DNA of 64,000 bases from the NCBI RefSeq assembly GCF_964355755.1, contig NC_092677.1:8625001-8689000 (forward strand). Direction: 5' to 3'. Each line of letters opens with the position of its first letter. Position 1 is the first letter of the stretch. The position numbers and the translations under genes were made by a program. Below the pieces are notes generated by a model, which was given only the letters and a program-made list of their open reading frames with translations, ran no database searches and was not told where the DNA came from. Below, piece after piece: positions 1 to 14,525 of the stretch. Source of the DNA: Antedon mediterranea (lineage: Eukaryota > Echinodermata > Crinoidea > Comatulida > Antedonidae).

Positions 1-420
1 ATCATCACAATACATTGAGAATAAATAAATATTGAAAAATATGTCTGTCTTTATTTCAATACATAATTACAATACATTGAGAATAAATAAATATTGAAAA
101 ATGTGTCTGAGTCTTTATTTCTATACATCATCACAATACATTGAGAATAAATAAATATTTAAAAATGTGTCTGTGTCTTTATTTCAATACATCATCACAA
201 TACATTGAGAATAAATAAATATTTAAAAATGTGTCTTTGTCTTTATTTCAATACATTACAATACATTGAGAATAATTAAATATTGAAAAATGTGTCGGTG
301 TTTTTATTTCAATACATCATCACAATACAGTGAGAATAAATGAATAAGAAAAATGTGTCTGTGTCTTTATTTCAATACATCATTGAGAATAAATAAATAT
401 TGTAAAATGTGTCTGTGTGT

Positions 421-564
421 TTCCCGAAACCTAGAAATACCGGAATGGTGTCCGGCGGGGGATAGTTTTACCATGTAGTTTAAGTTGTTAGCCGAAACAG
501 TTCAATTCATTTCAAAGTAAATGTTTTTTATATATTTACAAATCATGATAAATTTACTTGCTCA
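421..564 (+). repeat. 144-bp non-satellite insert, copy 1
   Basis: GC-richer block interrupting the satellite. It begins TTCCCGAAACCTAGAAATAC and contains a CCGG-AATGGTGT-CCGG core and a GGCGGGGG run. It occurs five times with the same flanking satellite units, so it spread together with the array and not by independent insertion. Confidence 0.9.
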
Positions 565-2230
565 TTCACAAAACATTGAAAAAATAATAAATATTGAAAA
601 TGTGTCTGTGTTTTATTTCAATACATCATTCACAATACATTGAAAATAAATAAATATTAAAAAATGTGTATGTGTCTTTATTTCAATACATCATCACAAT
701 ACATTGAGAATAAATTAATATTAAAAAATGTGTCTGTGTCTTTATTTCAATACATTGAGAATTAAAAAATGTGTCTGTGTCTTTATTTCATTACATCATC
801 ACAATACATAGAGAATAAATGAATAAGAAAAATGTTTCTGTGTCTTTATTTCAAAACATCATCACAATACATTGAGAATAAATAAATATTTAAAAATGTG
901 TCTGTGTCTATTTTAATACATCATCACAATACATTGAGAATAAATAAATAAGAAAAATGTGTTTGTGTCTTTATTTCAATACATCATCACAATACATTGA
1001 GAATAAAAAAATATTTAAAAATGTGTCTGTGTCTTTATTTCAATACATCATCACAATATATTGAGAATAAATAAATATTTAAAAATGTGTCTGTGTCTTT
1101 ATTTCAATACATCATCACAATACATTGAGAATAAATAAATAAGAAAAGTGTGTTTGTGTCTTTATTTCAATACATCATCACAATACATTGAGAATAAAAA
1201 ATTAAGAAAAATGTGTCTGTGTCTTTATTTCAATACATCATCACAATACATTGAGAATAAAGAATTAAGAAAAATGTGTCTGTGTCTTTATTTCAATACA
1301 TCATCACAATACATTGAGAATAAAAAATTAAGAAAAATGTGTTTGTGTCTTTATTTCAATACATCATCACAATACATTGAGAATAAAAAATTAAGAAAAA
1401 TGTGTCTGTGTCTTTATTTCAATACATCATCACAATACATTGAGAATAAATAAATATTTAAAAATGTGTCTTTGTCTTAATTTCAATACATTACAATGCA
1501 TTGAGAATAATTAAATATTGAAAAATGTGTCTCTGTCTTAATTTCAATACATCATCACAATACATTGAGAATAAATAAATATTAAAAAATGTGTCTGTGT
1601 CTTTATTTCAATAAATCATCACAATACATTGAGAATAAATAAATAAGAAAAATGTGTTTGTTTCTTTATTTCAATACATCATCACAATACATTGAGAATA
1701 AATAAATATTTAAAAATGTGTCTGTGTCTTTATTTCAATACATCATCACAATACATTGAGAATACATAAGTAATAAAAATGTGTCTGTGTCTTTATTTCA
1801 TTACATCATCACAATACATAGAGAATAAATGAATAAGAAAAATGTGTTTGTGTCTTTATTTCAATACATCATTACAATACATTGAGAATAAATAAATATT
1901 GAAAAATGTGTCTGTGTCTTTATTTCAATACATCATCACAATACATAGAGAATAAATAAATATTTAAAAATGTGTCTGTCTTTATTTCAATATATCATCA
2001 CAATACATTGAGATAAAATAAATATTAAAAAAAGGTGTATGTGTCTTTATATCAATACATCATCACAATACATTGAGAATAAATTAATATTAAAAAATGT
2101 GTCTGTGTCTTTATTTCAATACATCATCACAATACAGTGAGAATAAATGAATAAGAAAAATGTGTCTGTGTGTTTATTTCAATACATCATCATTGAGAAT
2201 AAATAAATATTGTAAAATTTGTCTGTGTGT

Positions 2231-2374
2231 TTCCCGAAACCTAGAAATACCGGAATGGTGTCCGGCGGGGGATAGTTTTACCATGTAGTTTAAGTTGTTA
2301 GCCGAAACAGTTCAATTCATATCAAAGTAACTGTTTCTTTTATATTTACAAATCATGATAAATTTACTTGCTCA
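2231..2374 (+). repeat. 144-bp non-satellite insert, copy 2
   Basis: Same block as at 421-564, 1,810 bp downstream. It differs by a few substitutions in the AT-rich right third. Confidence 0.9.
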
Positions 2375-4943
2375 TTCACAAAACATTGAAAAAATAATAA
2401 ATATTGAAAATGTGTCTGTGTTTTATTTCAATACATCATCACAATACATTGAAAATAAATAAATATTAAAAAATGTGTATGTGTCTTTATTTCAATATAT
2501 CATCACAATACATAGAGAATAAATAAATATTTAAATATGTTTCTGTGTCTATATTTTAATACATCATTACAATACATTGAGAATAAATAAATATTGAAAA
2601 ATGTGTCTGTGTCTTTATTTCAATACATCATCACAATACATTGAGAATAAATAATTAAGAAAAATGTGTTTGTGTCTTTATTTCAATACATCATCACAAT
2701 ACATTGAGAATAAAAAAATATTTAAAAATGTGTATGTGTCTTTATTTCAATATATCATCACAATACATTGAGAAAAAAAATTAAGAAAATGTGTCTGTGT
2801 CTTTATTTCAATACATCATTACAATACATCGAAAATAAATAAATATTGAAAAATGTGTATGTGTCTTTATTTCAATACATCATCACAATACATTGAGAAT
2901 AAAAAATTAAAAAAAATGTGTCTCTGTCTTTATTTCAATTCATTATCACAATACATTGAGAATAAATAAATATTGAAAAATGTGTCTTTGTCTTTATTTC
3001 AATACATCATCACAATACATTGAGAATAAATAAATATTGAAAAATGTGTCTGTCTTTATTTCAATACATCATTACAATACATTGAAAATAAATAAATATT
3101 GAAAAATGTGTCTGAGTCTTTATTTCAATACATCATCACAATACATTGAGAATAAATAAATATTTAAAAATGTGTCTGTGTCTTTATTTCAATACATCAT
3201 CACAATACATTGAGAATAAATAAATATTTAAAAAATGTGTCTTTGTCTTTATTTCAATACATTACAATGCATTGAGAATAATTAAATATTGAAAAATGTG
3301 TCTGTGTCTTAATTTCAATACATCATCACAATACAGTGAGAATAAATAAATATTGAAAAATGTGTATGTGTCTTTATTTCAATACATCATCACAATACAT
3401 TGAGAATAAAAAATTTAAAAAAATGTGTCTCTGTCTTTATTTCAATTCATCATCACAATACATTGAGAATAAATAAATATTTAAAAAATGTGTCTTTGTC
3501 TTTATTTCAATACATTACAATGCATTGAGAATAATTAAATATTGAAAAATGTGTCTGTGTCTTAATTTCAATACATCATCACAATACATTGAGAATAAAT
3601 AAATATTAAAAAATGTGTCTGTGCTTAATTTCAATAAATCATCACAATACATTGAGAATAAATAAATATTGAAAAATGTGTCTGTCTTTATTTCAATACA
3701 TCATTACAATACATTGAGAATAAATAAATATTGAAAAATGTGTCTGAGTCTTTATTTCAATACATCATCACAATACATTGAGAATAAATAAATATTAAAA
3801 AATGTGTCTGTGTCTTTATTTCAATACATTGAGAATTAAAAAATGTGTCTGTGTCTTTATTTCATTACATCATCACAATACATAGAGAATAAATGAATAA
3901 GAAAAATGTTTCTGTGTCTTTATTTCAAAACATCATCACAATACATTGAGAATAAATAAATATTTAAAAATGTGTCTGTGTCTATTTTAATACATCATCA
4001 CAATACATTGAGAATAAATAAATAAGAAAAATGTGTTTGTGTCTTTATTTCAATACATCATCACAATACATTGAGAATAAATAAATATTTAAAAATGTGT
4101 CTGTGTCTTTATTTCAATACATCATCACAATATATTGAGAATAAATAAATATTTAAAAATGTGTCTGTGTCTTTATTTCAATACATCATCACAATACATT
4201 GAGAATAAATAAATAAGAAAAATGTGTTTGTGTCTTTATTTCAATACATCATCACAATACATTGAGAATAAAAAAATATTAAAAAATGTGCCTGTGTCTT
4301 TATTTCATTACATCATCACAATACATAGAGAATAAATGAATAAGAAAAATGTTTCTGTGTCTTTATTTCAAAACATCATCATAATACATTGAGAATAAAT
4401 AAATATTTAAAAATGTGTCTGTGTCTATTTTAATACATCATCACAATACATTGAGAATAAATAAATAAGAAAAATGTGTTTGTGTCTTTATTTCAATACA
4501 TCATCACAATACATTGAAAATAAATATTTAAAAATGTGTCTGTGTCTTTATTTCTATACATCATCACAATACATTAAAAATAAATAAATATTGAAAAATG
4601 TGTATGTGTCTTTATTTCAATACATCATCACAATACATTGAGAATAAAAAATTAAAAAAAATGTGTCTCTGTCTTTATTTCAATTCATCATCACAATACA
4701 TTGAGAATAAATAAATATTGAAAAATGTGTCTGTGTCTTTATTTCAATACATCATCACAATACATTGAGAATAAATAAATATTGAAAAATGTGTCTGTCT
4801 TTATTTCAATACATCATTACAATACATTGAGAATAAATAAATATTGAAAAATGTGTCTGAGTCTTTATTTCTATACATCATCACAATACATTGAGAATAA
4901 ATAAATATTTAAAAATGTGTCTGTGTCTTTATTTCAATACATC

Positions 4944-7280
4944 ATTCACAATACATTGAAAATAAATAAATATTAAAAAATTTGTATGTGTCTTTATTTC
5001 AATACATCATCACAATACATTGAGAATAAATAAATATTAAAAAATGTGTCTGTGTCTTTATTTCAATACATTGAGAATTAAAAAATGTGTCTGTGTCTTT
5101 ATTTAATTACATCATCACAATACATAGAGAATAAATGAATAAGAAAAATGTTTCTGTGTCTTTATTTCAAAACATCATTACAATACATTGAGAATAAATA
5201 AATATTTAAAAATGTGTCTGTGTCTATTTTAATACATCATCACAATACATTGAGAATAAATAAATAAGAAAAATGTGTTTGTGTCTTTATTTCAATACAT
5301 CATCACAATACATTGAAAATAAATATTTAAAAATGTGTCTGTGTCTTTATTTCTATACATCATCACAATACATTGAAAATAAATAAATATTGAAAAATGT
5401 GTATGTGTCTTTATTTCAATACATCATCACAATACATTGAGAATAAAAAATTAAAAAAAATGTGTCTCTGTCTTTATTTCAATTCATCATCACAATACAT
5501 TGAGAATAAATAAATATTGAAAAATGTGTCTGTGTCTTTATTTCAATACATCATCACAATACATTGAGAATAAATAAATATTGAAAAATGTGTCTGTCTT
5601 TATTTCAATACATCATTACAATACATTGAGAATAAATAAATATTGAAAAATGTGTCTGAGTCTTTATTTCTATACATCATCACAATACATTGAGAATAAA
5701 TAAATATTTAAAAATGTGTCTGTGTCTTTATTTCAATACATCATTCACAATACATTGAAAATAAATAAATATTAAAAAATTTGTATGTGTCTTTATTTCA
5801 ATACATCATCACAATACATTGAGAATAAATTAATATTAGAAAATGTGTCTGTGTCTTTATTTCAATACATTGAGAATTAAAAAATGTGTCTGTGTCTTTA
5901 TTTAATTACATCATCACAATACATAGAGAATAAATGAATAAGAAAAATGTTTCTGTGTCTTTATTTCAAAATATCATTACAATACATTGAGAATAAATAA
6001 ATATTTAAAAATGTGTCTGTGTCTATTTTAATACATCATCACAATACATTGAAAATAAATAAATATTGAAAAATGTGTCTGAGTCTTTATTTCTATACAT
6101 CATCACAATACATTGAGAATAAATAAATATTTAAAAATGTGTCTGTGTCTTTATTTCAATACATCATTCACAATACATTGAAAATAAATAAATATTAAAA
6201 AATTTGTATGTGTCTTTATTTCAATACATCATCACAATACATTGAGAATAAATAAATATTAAAAAATGTGTCTGTGTCTTTATTTCAATACATTGAGAAT
6301 TAAAAAATGTGTCTGTGTCTTTATTTAATTACATCATCACAATACATAGAGAATAAATGAATAAGAAAAATGTTTCTGTGTCTTTATTTCAAAACATCAT
6401 TACAATACATTGAGAATAAATAAATATTTAAAAATGTGTCTGTGTCTATTTTAATACATCATCACAATACATTGAGAATAAATAAATAAGAAAAATGTGT
6501 TTGTGTCTTTATTTCAATACATCATCACAATACATTGAAAATAAATATTTAAAAATGTGTCTGTGTCTTTATTTCTATACATCATCACAATACATTGAAA
6601 ATAAATAAATATTGAAAAATGTGTATGTGTCTTTATTTCAATACATCATCACAATACATTGAGAATAAAAAATTAAAAAAAATGTGTCTCTGTCTTTATT
6701 TCAATTCATCATCACAATACATTGAGAATAAATAAATATTGAAAAATGTGTCTGTGTCTTTATTTCAATACATCATCACAATACATTGAGAATAAATAAA
6801 TATTGAAAAATGTGTCTGTCTTTATTTCAATACATCATTACAATACATTGAGAATAAATAAATATTGAAAAATGTGTCTGAGTCTTTATTTCTATACATC
6901 ATCACAATACATTGAGAATAAATAAATATTTAAAAATGTGTCTGTGTCTTTATTTCAATACATCATTCACAATACATTGAAAATAAATAAATATTAAAAA
7001 ATTTGTATGTGTCTTTATTTCAATACATCATCACAATACATTGAGAATAAATTAATATTAGAAAATGTGTCTGTGTCTTTATTTCAATACATTGAGAATT
7101 AAAAAATGTGTCTGTGTCTTTATTTAATTACATCATCACAATACATAGAGAATAAATGAATAAGAAAAATGTTTCTGTGTCTTTATTTCAAAATATCATT
7201 ACAATACATTGAGAATAAATAAATATTTAAAAATGTGTCTGTGTCTATTTTAATACATCATCACAATACATTGAAAATAA
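4944..7280 (+). repeat. 1,222-bp higher-order repeat in the satellite
   Basis: The marker ATTCACAATACATTGAAAAT occurs at 4944, 5743, 6166 and 6965, giving alternating spacings of 799, 423 and 799 bp and hence a 1,222-bp period. Seven or more copies of another marker, a short unit reading CATTGAGAATTAAAAAATG, follow the same block order. Similarity between the copies fails near 7280. Confidence 0.8.
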
Positions 7281-8434
7281 ATAAATAAGAAAAATGTGTT
7301 TGTGTCTTTATTTCAATACATCATCACAATACATTGAGAATAAATAAATATTTAAAAATGTGTCTGTGTCTTTATTTCAATACATCATCACAATATATTG
7401 AGAATAAATAAATATTTAAAAATGTGTCTGTGTCTTTATTTCAATACATCATCATAATACATTGAGAATAAATAAATAAGAAAAATGTGTTTGTGTCTTT
7501 ATTTCAATACATCATCACAATACATTGAGAATAAAAAAATATTAAAAAATGTGCCTGTGTCTTTATTTCATTACATCATCACAATACATAGAGAATAAAT
7601 GAATAAGAAAAATGTTTCTGTGTCTTTATTTCATAACATCATCACAATACATTGAGAATAAATAAATATTTAAAAATGTGTCTGTGTCTATTTTAATACA
7701 TCATCACAATACATTGAGAATAAATAAATAAGAAAAATGTGTTTGTGTCTTTATTTCAATACATCATCACAATACATTGAAAATAAATATTTAAAAATGT
7801 GTCTGTGTCTTTATTTCTATACATCATCACAATACATTGAAAATAAATAAATATTGAAAAATGTTTATGTGTCTTTATTTCAATACATCATCACAATACA
7901 TTGAGAATAAAAAATTAAAAATAAATGTGTCTCTGTCTTTATTTCAATTCATCATCACAATACATTGAGAATAAATAAATATTGAAAAATGTGTCTGTGT
8001 CTTTATTTCAATACATCATCACAATACATTGAGAATAAATAAATATTGAAAAATATGTCTGTCTTTATTTCAATACATAATTACAATACATTGAGAATAA
8101 ATAAATATTGAAAAATGTGTCTGAGTCTTTATTTCTATACATCATCACAATACATTGAGAATAAATAAATATTTAAAAATGTGTCTGTGTCTTTATTTCA
8201 ATACATCATCACAATACATTGAGAATAAATAAATATTTAAAAATGTGTCTTTGTCTTTATTTCAATACATTACAATACATTGAGAATAATTAAATATTGA
8301 AAAATGTGTCGGTGTTTTTATTTCAATACATCATCACAATACAGTGAGAATAAATGAATAAGAAAAATGTGTCTGTGTCTTTATTTCAATACATCATTGA
8401 GAATAAATAAATATTGTAAAATGTGTCTGTGTGT

Positions 8435-8578
8435 TTCCCGAAACCTAGAAATACCGGAATGGTGTCCGGCGGGGGATAGTTTTACCATGTAGTTTAAGTT
8501 GTTAGCCGAAACAGTTCAATTCATTTCAAAGTAAATGTTTTTTATATATTTACAAATCATGATAAATTTACTTGCTCA
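8435..8578 (+). repeat. 144-bp non-satellite insert, copy 3
   Basis: Exact positional counterpart of copy 1, at an offset of 8,014 bp. Confidence 0.9.
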
Positions 8579-10244
8579 TTCACAAAACATTGAAAAAATA
8601 ATAAATATTGAAAATGTGTCTGTGTTTTATTTCAATACATCATTCACAATACATTGAAAATAAATAAATATTAAAAAATGTGTATGTGTCTTTATTTCAA
8701 TACATCATCACAATACATTGAGAATAAATTAATATTAAAAAATGTGTCTGTGTCTTTATTTCAATACATTGAGAATTAAAAAATGTGTCTGTGTCTTTAT
8801 TTCATTACATCATCACAATACATAGAGAATAAATGAATAAGAAAAATGTTTCTGTGTCTTTATTTCAAAACATCATCACAATACATTGAGAATAAATAAA
8901 TATTTAAAAATGTGTCTGTGTCTATTTTAATACATCATCACAATACATTGAGAATAAATAAATAAGAAAAATGTGTTTGTGTCTTTATTTCAATACATCA
9001 TCACAATACATTGAGAATAAATAAATATTTAAAAATGTGTCTGTGTCTTTATTTCAATACATCATCACAATATATTGAGAATAAATAAATATTTAAAAAT
9101 GTGTCTGTGTCTTTATTTCAATACATCATCACAATACATTGAGAATAAATAAATAAGAAAAATGTGTTTGTGTCTTTATTTCAATACATCATCACAATAC
9201 ATTGAGAATAAAAAATTAAGAAAAATGTGTCTGTGTCTTTATTTCAATACATCATCACAATACATTGAGAATAAAGAATTAAGAAAAATGTGTCTGTGTC
9301 TTTATTTCAATACATCATCACAATACATTGAGAATAAAAAATTAAGAAAAATGTGTTTGTGTCTTTATTTCAATACATCATCACAATACATTGAGAATAA
9401 AAAATTAAGAAAAATGTGTCTGTGTCTTTATTTCAATACATCATCACAATACATTGAGAATAAATAAATATTTAAAAATGTGTCTTTGTCTTAATTTCAA
9501 TACATTACAATGCATTGAGAATAATTAAATATTGAAAAATGTGTCTCTGTCTTAATTTCAATACATCATCACAATACATTGAGAATAAATAAATATTAAA
9601 AAATGTGTCTGTGTCTTTATTTCAATAAATCATCACAATACATTGAGAATAAATAAATAAGAAAAATGTGTTTGTTTCTTTATTTCAATACATCATCACA
9701 ATACATTGAGAATAAATAAATATTTAAAAATGTGTCTGTGTCTTTATTTCAATACATCATCACAATACATTGAGAATACATAAGTAATAAAAATGTGTCT
9801 GTGTCTTTATTTCATTACATCATCACAATACATAGAGAATAAATGAATAAGAAAAATGTGTTTGTGTCTTTATTTCAATACATCATTACAATACATTGAG
9901 AATAAATAAATATTGAAAAATGTGTCTGTGTCTTTATTTCAATACATCATCACAATACATAGAGAATAAATAAATATTTAAAAATGTGTCTGTCTTTATT
10001 TCAATATATCATCACAATACATTGAGATAGAATAAATATTAAAAAAAGGTGTATGTGTCTTTATATCAATACATCATCACAATACATTGAGAATAAATTA
10101 ATATTAAAAAATGTGTCTGTGTCTTTATTTCAATACATCATCACAATACAGTGAGAATAAATGAATAAGAAAAATGTGTCTGTGTGTTTATTTCAATACA
10201 TCATCATTGAGAATAAATAAATATTGTAAAATTTGTCTGTTTGT

Positions 10245-10388
10245 TTCCCGAAACCTAGAAATACCGGAATGGTGTCCGGCGGGGGATAGTTTTACCATGT
10301 AGTTTAAGTTGTTAGCCGAAACAGTTCAATTCATATCAAAGTAAATGTTTCTTTTATATTTACAAATCATGATAAATTTACTTGCTCA
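10245..10388 (+). repeat. 144-bp non-satellite insert, copy 4
   Basis: Counterpart of copy 2 at an offset of 8,014 bp. A few single-base differences separate the pair, for example TTTGTTTCCCG here against TGTGTTTCCCG in copy 2. Confidence 0.9.
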
Positions 10389-13300
10389 TTCACAAATCAT
10401 TGAAAAAATAATAAATATTGAAAATGTGTCTGTGTTTTATTTCAATACATCATCACAATACATTGAAAATAAATAAATATTAAAAAATGTGTATGTGTCT
10501 TTATTTCAATATATCATCACAATACATAGAGAATAAATAAATATTTAAAAATGTTTCTGTGTCTATATTTTAATACATCATTACAATACATTGAGAATAA
10601 ATAAATATTGAAAAATGTGTCTGTGTCTTTATTTCAATACATCATCACAATACATTGAGAATAAATAATTAAGAAAAATGTGTTTGTGTCTTTATTTCAA
10701 TACATCATCACAATACATTGAGAATAAAAAAATATTTAAAAATGTGTATGTGTCTTTATTTCAATACATCATCACAATACATTGAGAAAAAAAAAATTAA
10801 GAAAATGTGTCTGTGTCTTTATTTCAATACATCATTACAATACATCGAAAATAAATAAATATTGAAAAATGTGTATGCGTCTTTATTTCAATACATCATC
10901 ACAATACATTGAGAATACAAAATTAAAAAAAATGTGTCTCTGTCTTTATTTCAATTCATCATCACAATACATTGAGAATAAATAAATATTGAAAAATGTG
11001 TCTTTGTCTTTATTTCAATACATCATCACAATACATTGAGAATAAATAAATATTGAAAAATGTGTCTGTCTTTATTTCAATACATCATTACAATACATTG
11101 AAAATAAATAAATATTGAAAAATGTGTCTGAGTCTTTATTTCAATACATCATCACAATACATTGAAAATAAATAAATATTTAAAAATGTGTCTGTGTCTT
11201 TATTTCAATACATCATCACAATACATTGAGAATAAATAAATATTTAAAAATGTGTCTTTGTCTTTATTTCAATACATTGAGAATAATGAAATATTGAAAA
11301 ATGTGTCGGTGTCTTTATTTCAATACATCATCACAATACATTGAAAATAAATAAATATTGAAAAATGTGTATGTGTCTTTATTTCAATACATCATCACAA
11401 TACATTGAGAATAACAAATTTAAAAAAAATGTGTCTCTGTCTTTATTTCAATTCATCATCACAATACATTGAGAATAAATAAATATTTAAAAAATGTGTC
11501 TTTGTCTTTATTTCAATACATTACAATGCATTGAGAATAATTAAATATTGAAAAATGTGTCTGTGTCTTAATTTCAATACATCATCACAATACAGTGAGA
11601 ATAAATGAATAAGAAAAATGTGTCTGTGTCTTTATTTCAATACATCATTGAGAATAAATAAATATTAAAAAATGTGTCTGTGTCTTTATTTCAATACATC
11701 ATTACAATACATTGAGAATAAATAAATAAGAAAAATGTGTCTGTGTCTTTATTTCAATACATCATCACAATACATTGAGAATAAAAAATTAAGAAAAATG
11801 TGTCTGTGTCTTTATTTCAATACATCATCACAATACATTGAGAATAAAAAATTAAGAAAAATGTGTCTGTGTCTTTATTTCAACAATACATCATCACAAT
11901 ACATTGAGAATAAAAAATTAAGAAAAATGTGTCTGTGTCTTTATTTCAATACATCATCACAATACATAGAGAATAAATAAATATTTAAAAATGTGTCTGT
12001 CTTTATTTCAATACATTACAATGCATTGAGAATAATTAAATATTGAAAAATGTGTCTGTGTCTTAATTTCAATACATCATCACAATACATTGAGAATAAA
12101 TAAATATTAAAAAATGTGTCTGTGTCTTTATTTCAATAAATCATCACAATACATTGAGAATAAATAAACAAGAAAAATGTGTTTGTTTCTTTATTTCAAT
12201 ACATCATCACAATACATTGAGAATAAAAAAATATTAAAAAATGTGTCTGTGTCTTTATTTCAATACATCATCACAATACATTGAGAATAAATATTAAAAA
12301 ATGTGTCTGTGTCTTTATTTCAATAAATCATCACAATACATTGAGAATAAATAAATATTAAAAAATGTGTCTGTGTCTTTATTTCAATAAATCATCACAA
12401 TACATTGAGAATAAATAAATAAGAAAAATGTGTTTGTTTCTTTATTTCAATACATCATCACAATACATTGAGAATAAATAAATATTTAAAAATGTGTCTG
12501 TGTCTTTATTTCAATACATCATCACAATACATTGAGAATACGTAAGTAATAAAAATGTGTCTGTGTCTTTATTTCAATACATCATCACAATACATTGAGA
12601 ATACATAAGTAATAAAAATTTGTCTGTGTCTTTATTTCATTACATCATCACAATACATAGAGAATAAATGAATAAGAAAAATGTGTTTGTGTCTTTATTT
12701 CAATACATCATTACAATACATTGAGAATAAATAAATATTGAAAAATGTGTCTGTGTCTTTATTTCAATACATCATCACAATACATTGAGAATAAAAAATT
12801 AAGAAAAATGTGTCTGTGTCTTTATTTCAATACATCATCACAATACATAGAGAATAAATAATATTTAAAAATGTGTCTGTCTTTATTTCAATATATCATC
12901 ACAATACATTGAGAATAAATAAATATTTAAAAAATATGTCTTTGTCTTTATTTCAATACATTACAATACATTGAGAATAATTAAATATTGAAAAACGTGT
13001 CTGTGTCTTTATTTCAATACATCATCACATTACAGTGAGAATAAATGATAAGAAAAATGTGTCTGTGTCTTTATTTCAATACATCATTACTTAATACATT
13101 AAAAATAAATAAATATTGAAAAATGTGTATGTGTCTTTATTTCAATACATCATCACAATACATTGAGAATAAATTAATATTAAAAAATGTGTCTGTGTCT
13201 TTATTTCAATACATCATCACAATACATTGAGAATAAAAAAATATTTAAAAATGCATCTGTGTCTTTATTTCAATACATCATCACAATACATAGAGAATAA

Positions 13301-13574
13301 ATAAATAAGAAAAATGTTTTTGTGTCTTTATTTCAATACATCATCACAATACATTGAGAATAAATAGATATTGAAAAATGTGTATGTGTCTTTATTTCAA
13401 TACATCATCACAATACATTGAGAATAAATAAATAAGAAAAATGTGCATGTGTCTTTATTTCAATACATCATCACAATACAGTGAAAATAAATGAATAAGA
13501 AAAATGTGTCTGTGTCTTTATTTCAATACATCATCATTGAGAATAAATAAATATTGTAAAATGTGTCTGTGTGT

Positions 13575-13718
13575 TTCCCGAAACCTTGAAATACCGGAAT
13601 GGTGTCCGGCGGGGGATAGTTTTACCATGTAGTTTAAGTTGTTAGCCGAAACAGTTCAATTCATTTCAAAGTAAATGTTTTTTATATATTTACAAATCAT
13701 GATAAATTTACTTGCTCA
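13575..13718 (+). repeat. 144-bp non-satellite insert, copy 5
   Basis: Last copy, close to the array edge. It carries AAACCTTGAAATACC where the others have AAACCTAGAAATACC. Its spacing to copy 4 is about 3,330 bp, so it lies outside the 8,014-bp duplication. Confidence 0.9.
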
Positions 13719-13930
13719 TTCACAAAACATTGAAAAAATAATAAATATTGAAAATGTGTCTGTGTTTTATTTCAATACATCATTCGCAGTACATTGAAAA
13801 TAAATAAATATTAAAAAATGTGTATGTGTCTTTATTTCAATATATCATCACAATACATAGAGAATAAATAAATATTTAAAAATGTTTCTGTGTCTTTATT
13901 TCAATACATCATCACAATACATTGAGAATA

Positions 13931-14525
13931 ATGTCCGGTTTTAAATACTGTTAAATTATAGGTTTAATAAAACTATATTTTTAATTTCTTGTATGTATGT
14001 TAAATTTAAATGTTAAATTATAGGTTTAATATTTTATTTTGGTGACTATAAATATAGTGAACTGTCTGTCAATACAATTTGAGGACAGTGATGATATGAT
14101 ATACTGTGCATAGGCCTTGTTAATATTTTACTACAATATAACTAAATAAGTTATTTCAATTTTCTAGGTAGTTAATTTAGATTACAATGTAAAAGTCAGT
14201 TGGGATGGGGAGGGAGTGAAATAGAAATATTTCTATTTAGGCATCATCTTCAATTTCAAACTTTTGTAACAAAAACCATTTGCTGATGCCTGTATCTTTA
14301 TTTTTTTTAATGTATATATGTATTAACGCACCCTCTGTGGGAAAGATACTTTTATCATTTCAGATTTGCATCGGTGTGTTCCGATCTAGATGCCTGTTTT
14401 GTTTTTTGGTTTTTTTCTGGACTAGATGTTGGAGTTTGAATGACAGCGTCCAAGTAAGTCTAACAAAACAAGGAACTGAAAATATATTTTGAAAATAACT
14501 ATATTATTCTCTTTTTTCTTTAAAG
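13931..14525. other. Array-edge unique sequence
   Basis: AT-rich DNA immediately outside the satellite. TTAAATTATAGGTTTAATA-type segments occur twice close together (about 13950-13975 and 14013-14033). No gene was recognised. The 70-codon reading frame at 14280-14492 has no family resemblance I can see. Confidence 0.5.

Larger units (their letters stand above)
8015..11260 (+). repeat. Higher-order duplicate of bases 1 to about 3230
   Basis: Unit-by-unit the order of satellite variants and both 144-bp inserts matches bases 1-3230 at an offset of 8,014 bp. After a 2-bp length change in an A run near 10790 the offset becomes about 8,016. Differences are sparse (for example G at 1147 against A at 9161). 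The match ends near 11260, where this copy lacks the ACATTACAATG segment present at about 3265. The duplication is recent, or has been homogenised by unequal exchange. Confidence 0.88.
1..13930. repeat. ~64-bp AT-rich satellite array
   Basis: Continuous head-to-tail array that already runs at base 1 and stops abruptly at about 13930, where unrelated sequence begins. The usual unit is 64 bp and starts ATGTGTCTGTGTCTTTATTT, followed by a CAATACATCATCACAATACATTGAG segment and an A/T tail. A 63-bp variant with AAAAAATTAAG in the tail is in one frame and lacks stops, so runs of it (1148-1453, 9162-9467, 11735-11980) translate as a 21-residue repeat beginning MCLCLYFNTSSQYIENK. I regard those as by-products of the repeat, since neighbouring 64-bp units carry TAA stops and shift frame. 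Variant units recur in fixed order, which reveals higher-order duplications described separately. The true array is longer than what is shown. Confidence 0.97.

Noticed and set aside
1148-1453. 101-codon repeated open frame (also 9162-9467 and 11735-11980) as a repeat protein gene
   Set aside because: It is the satellite read in one frame; flanking units have stops and 64-bp length, and nothing suggests selection on the protein.
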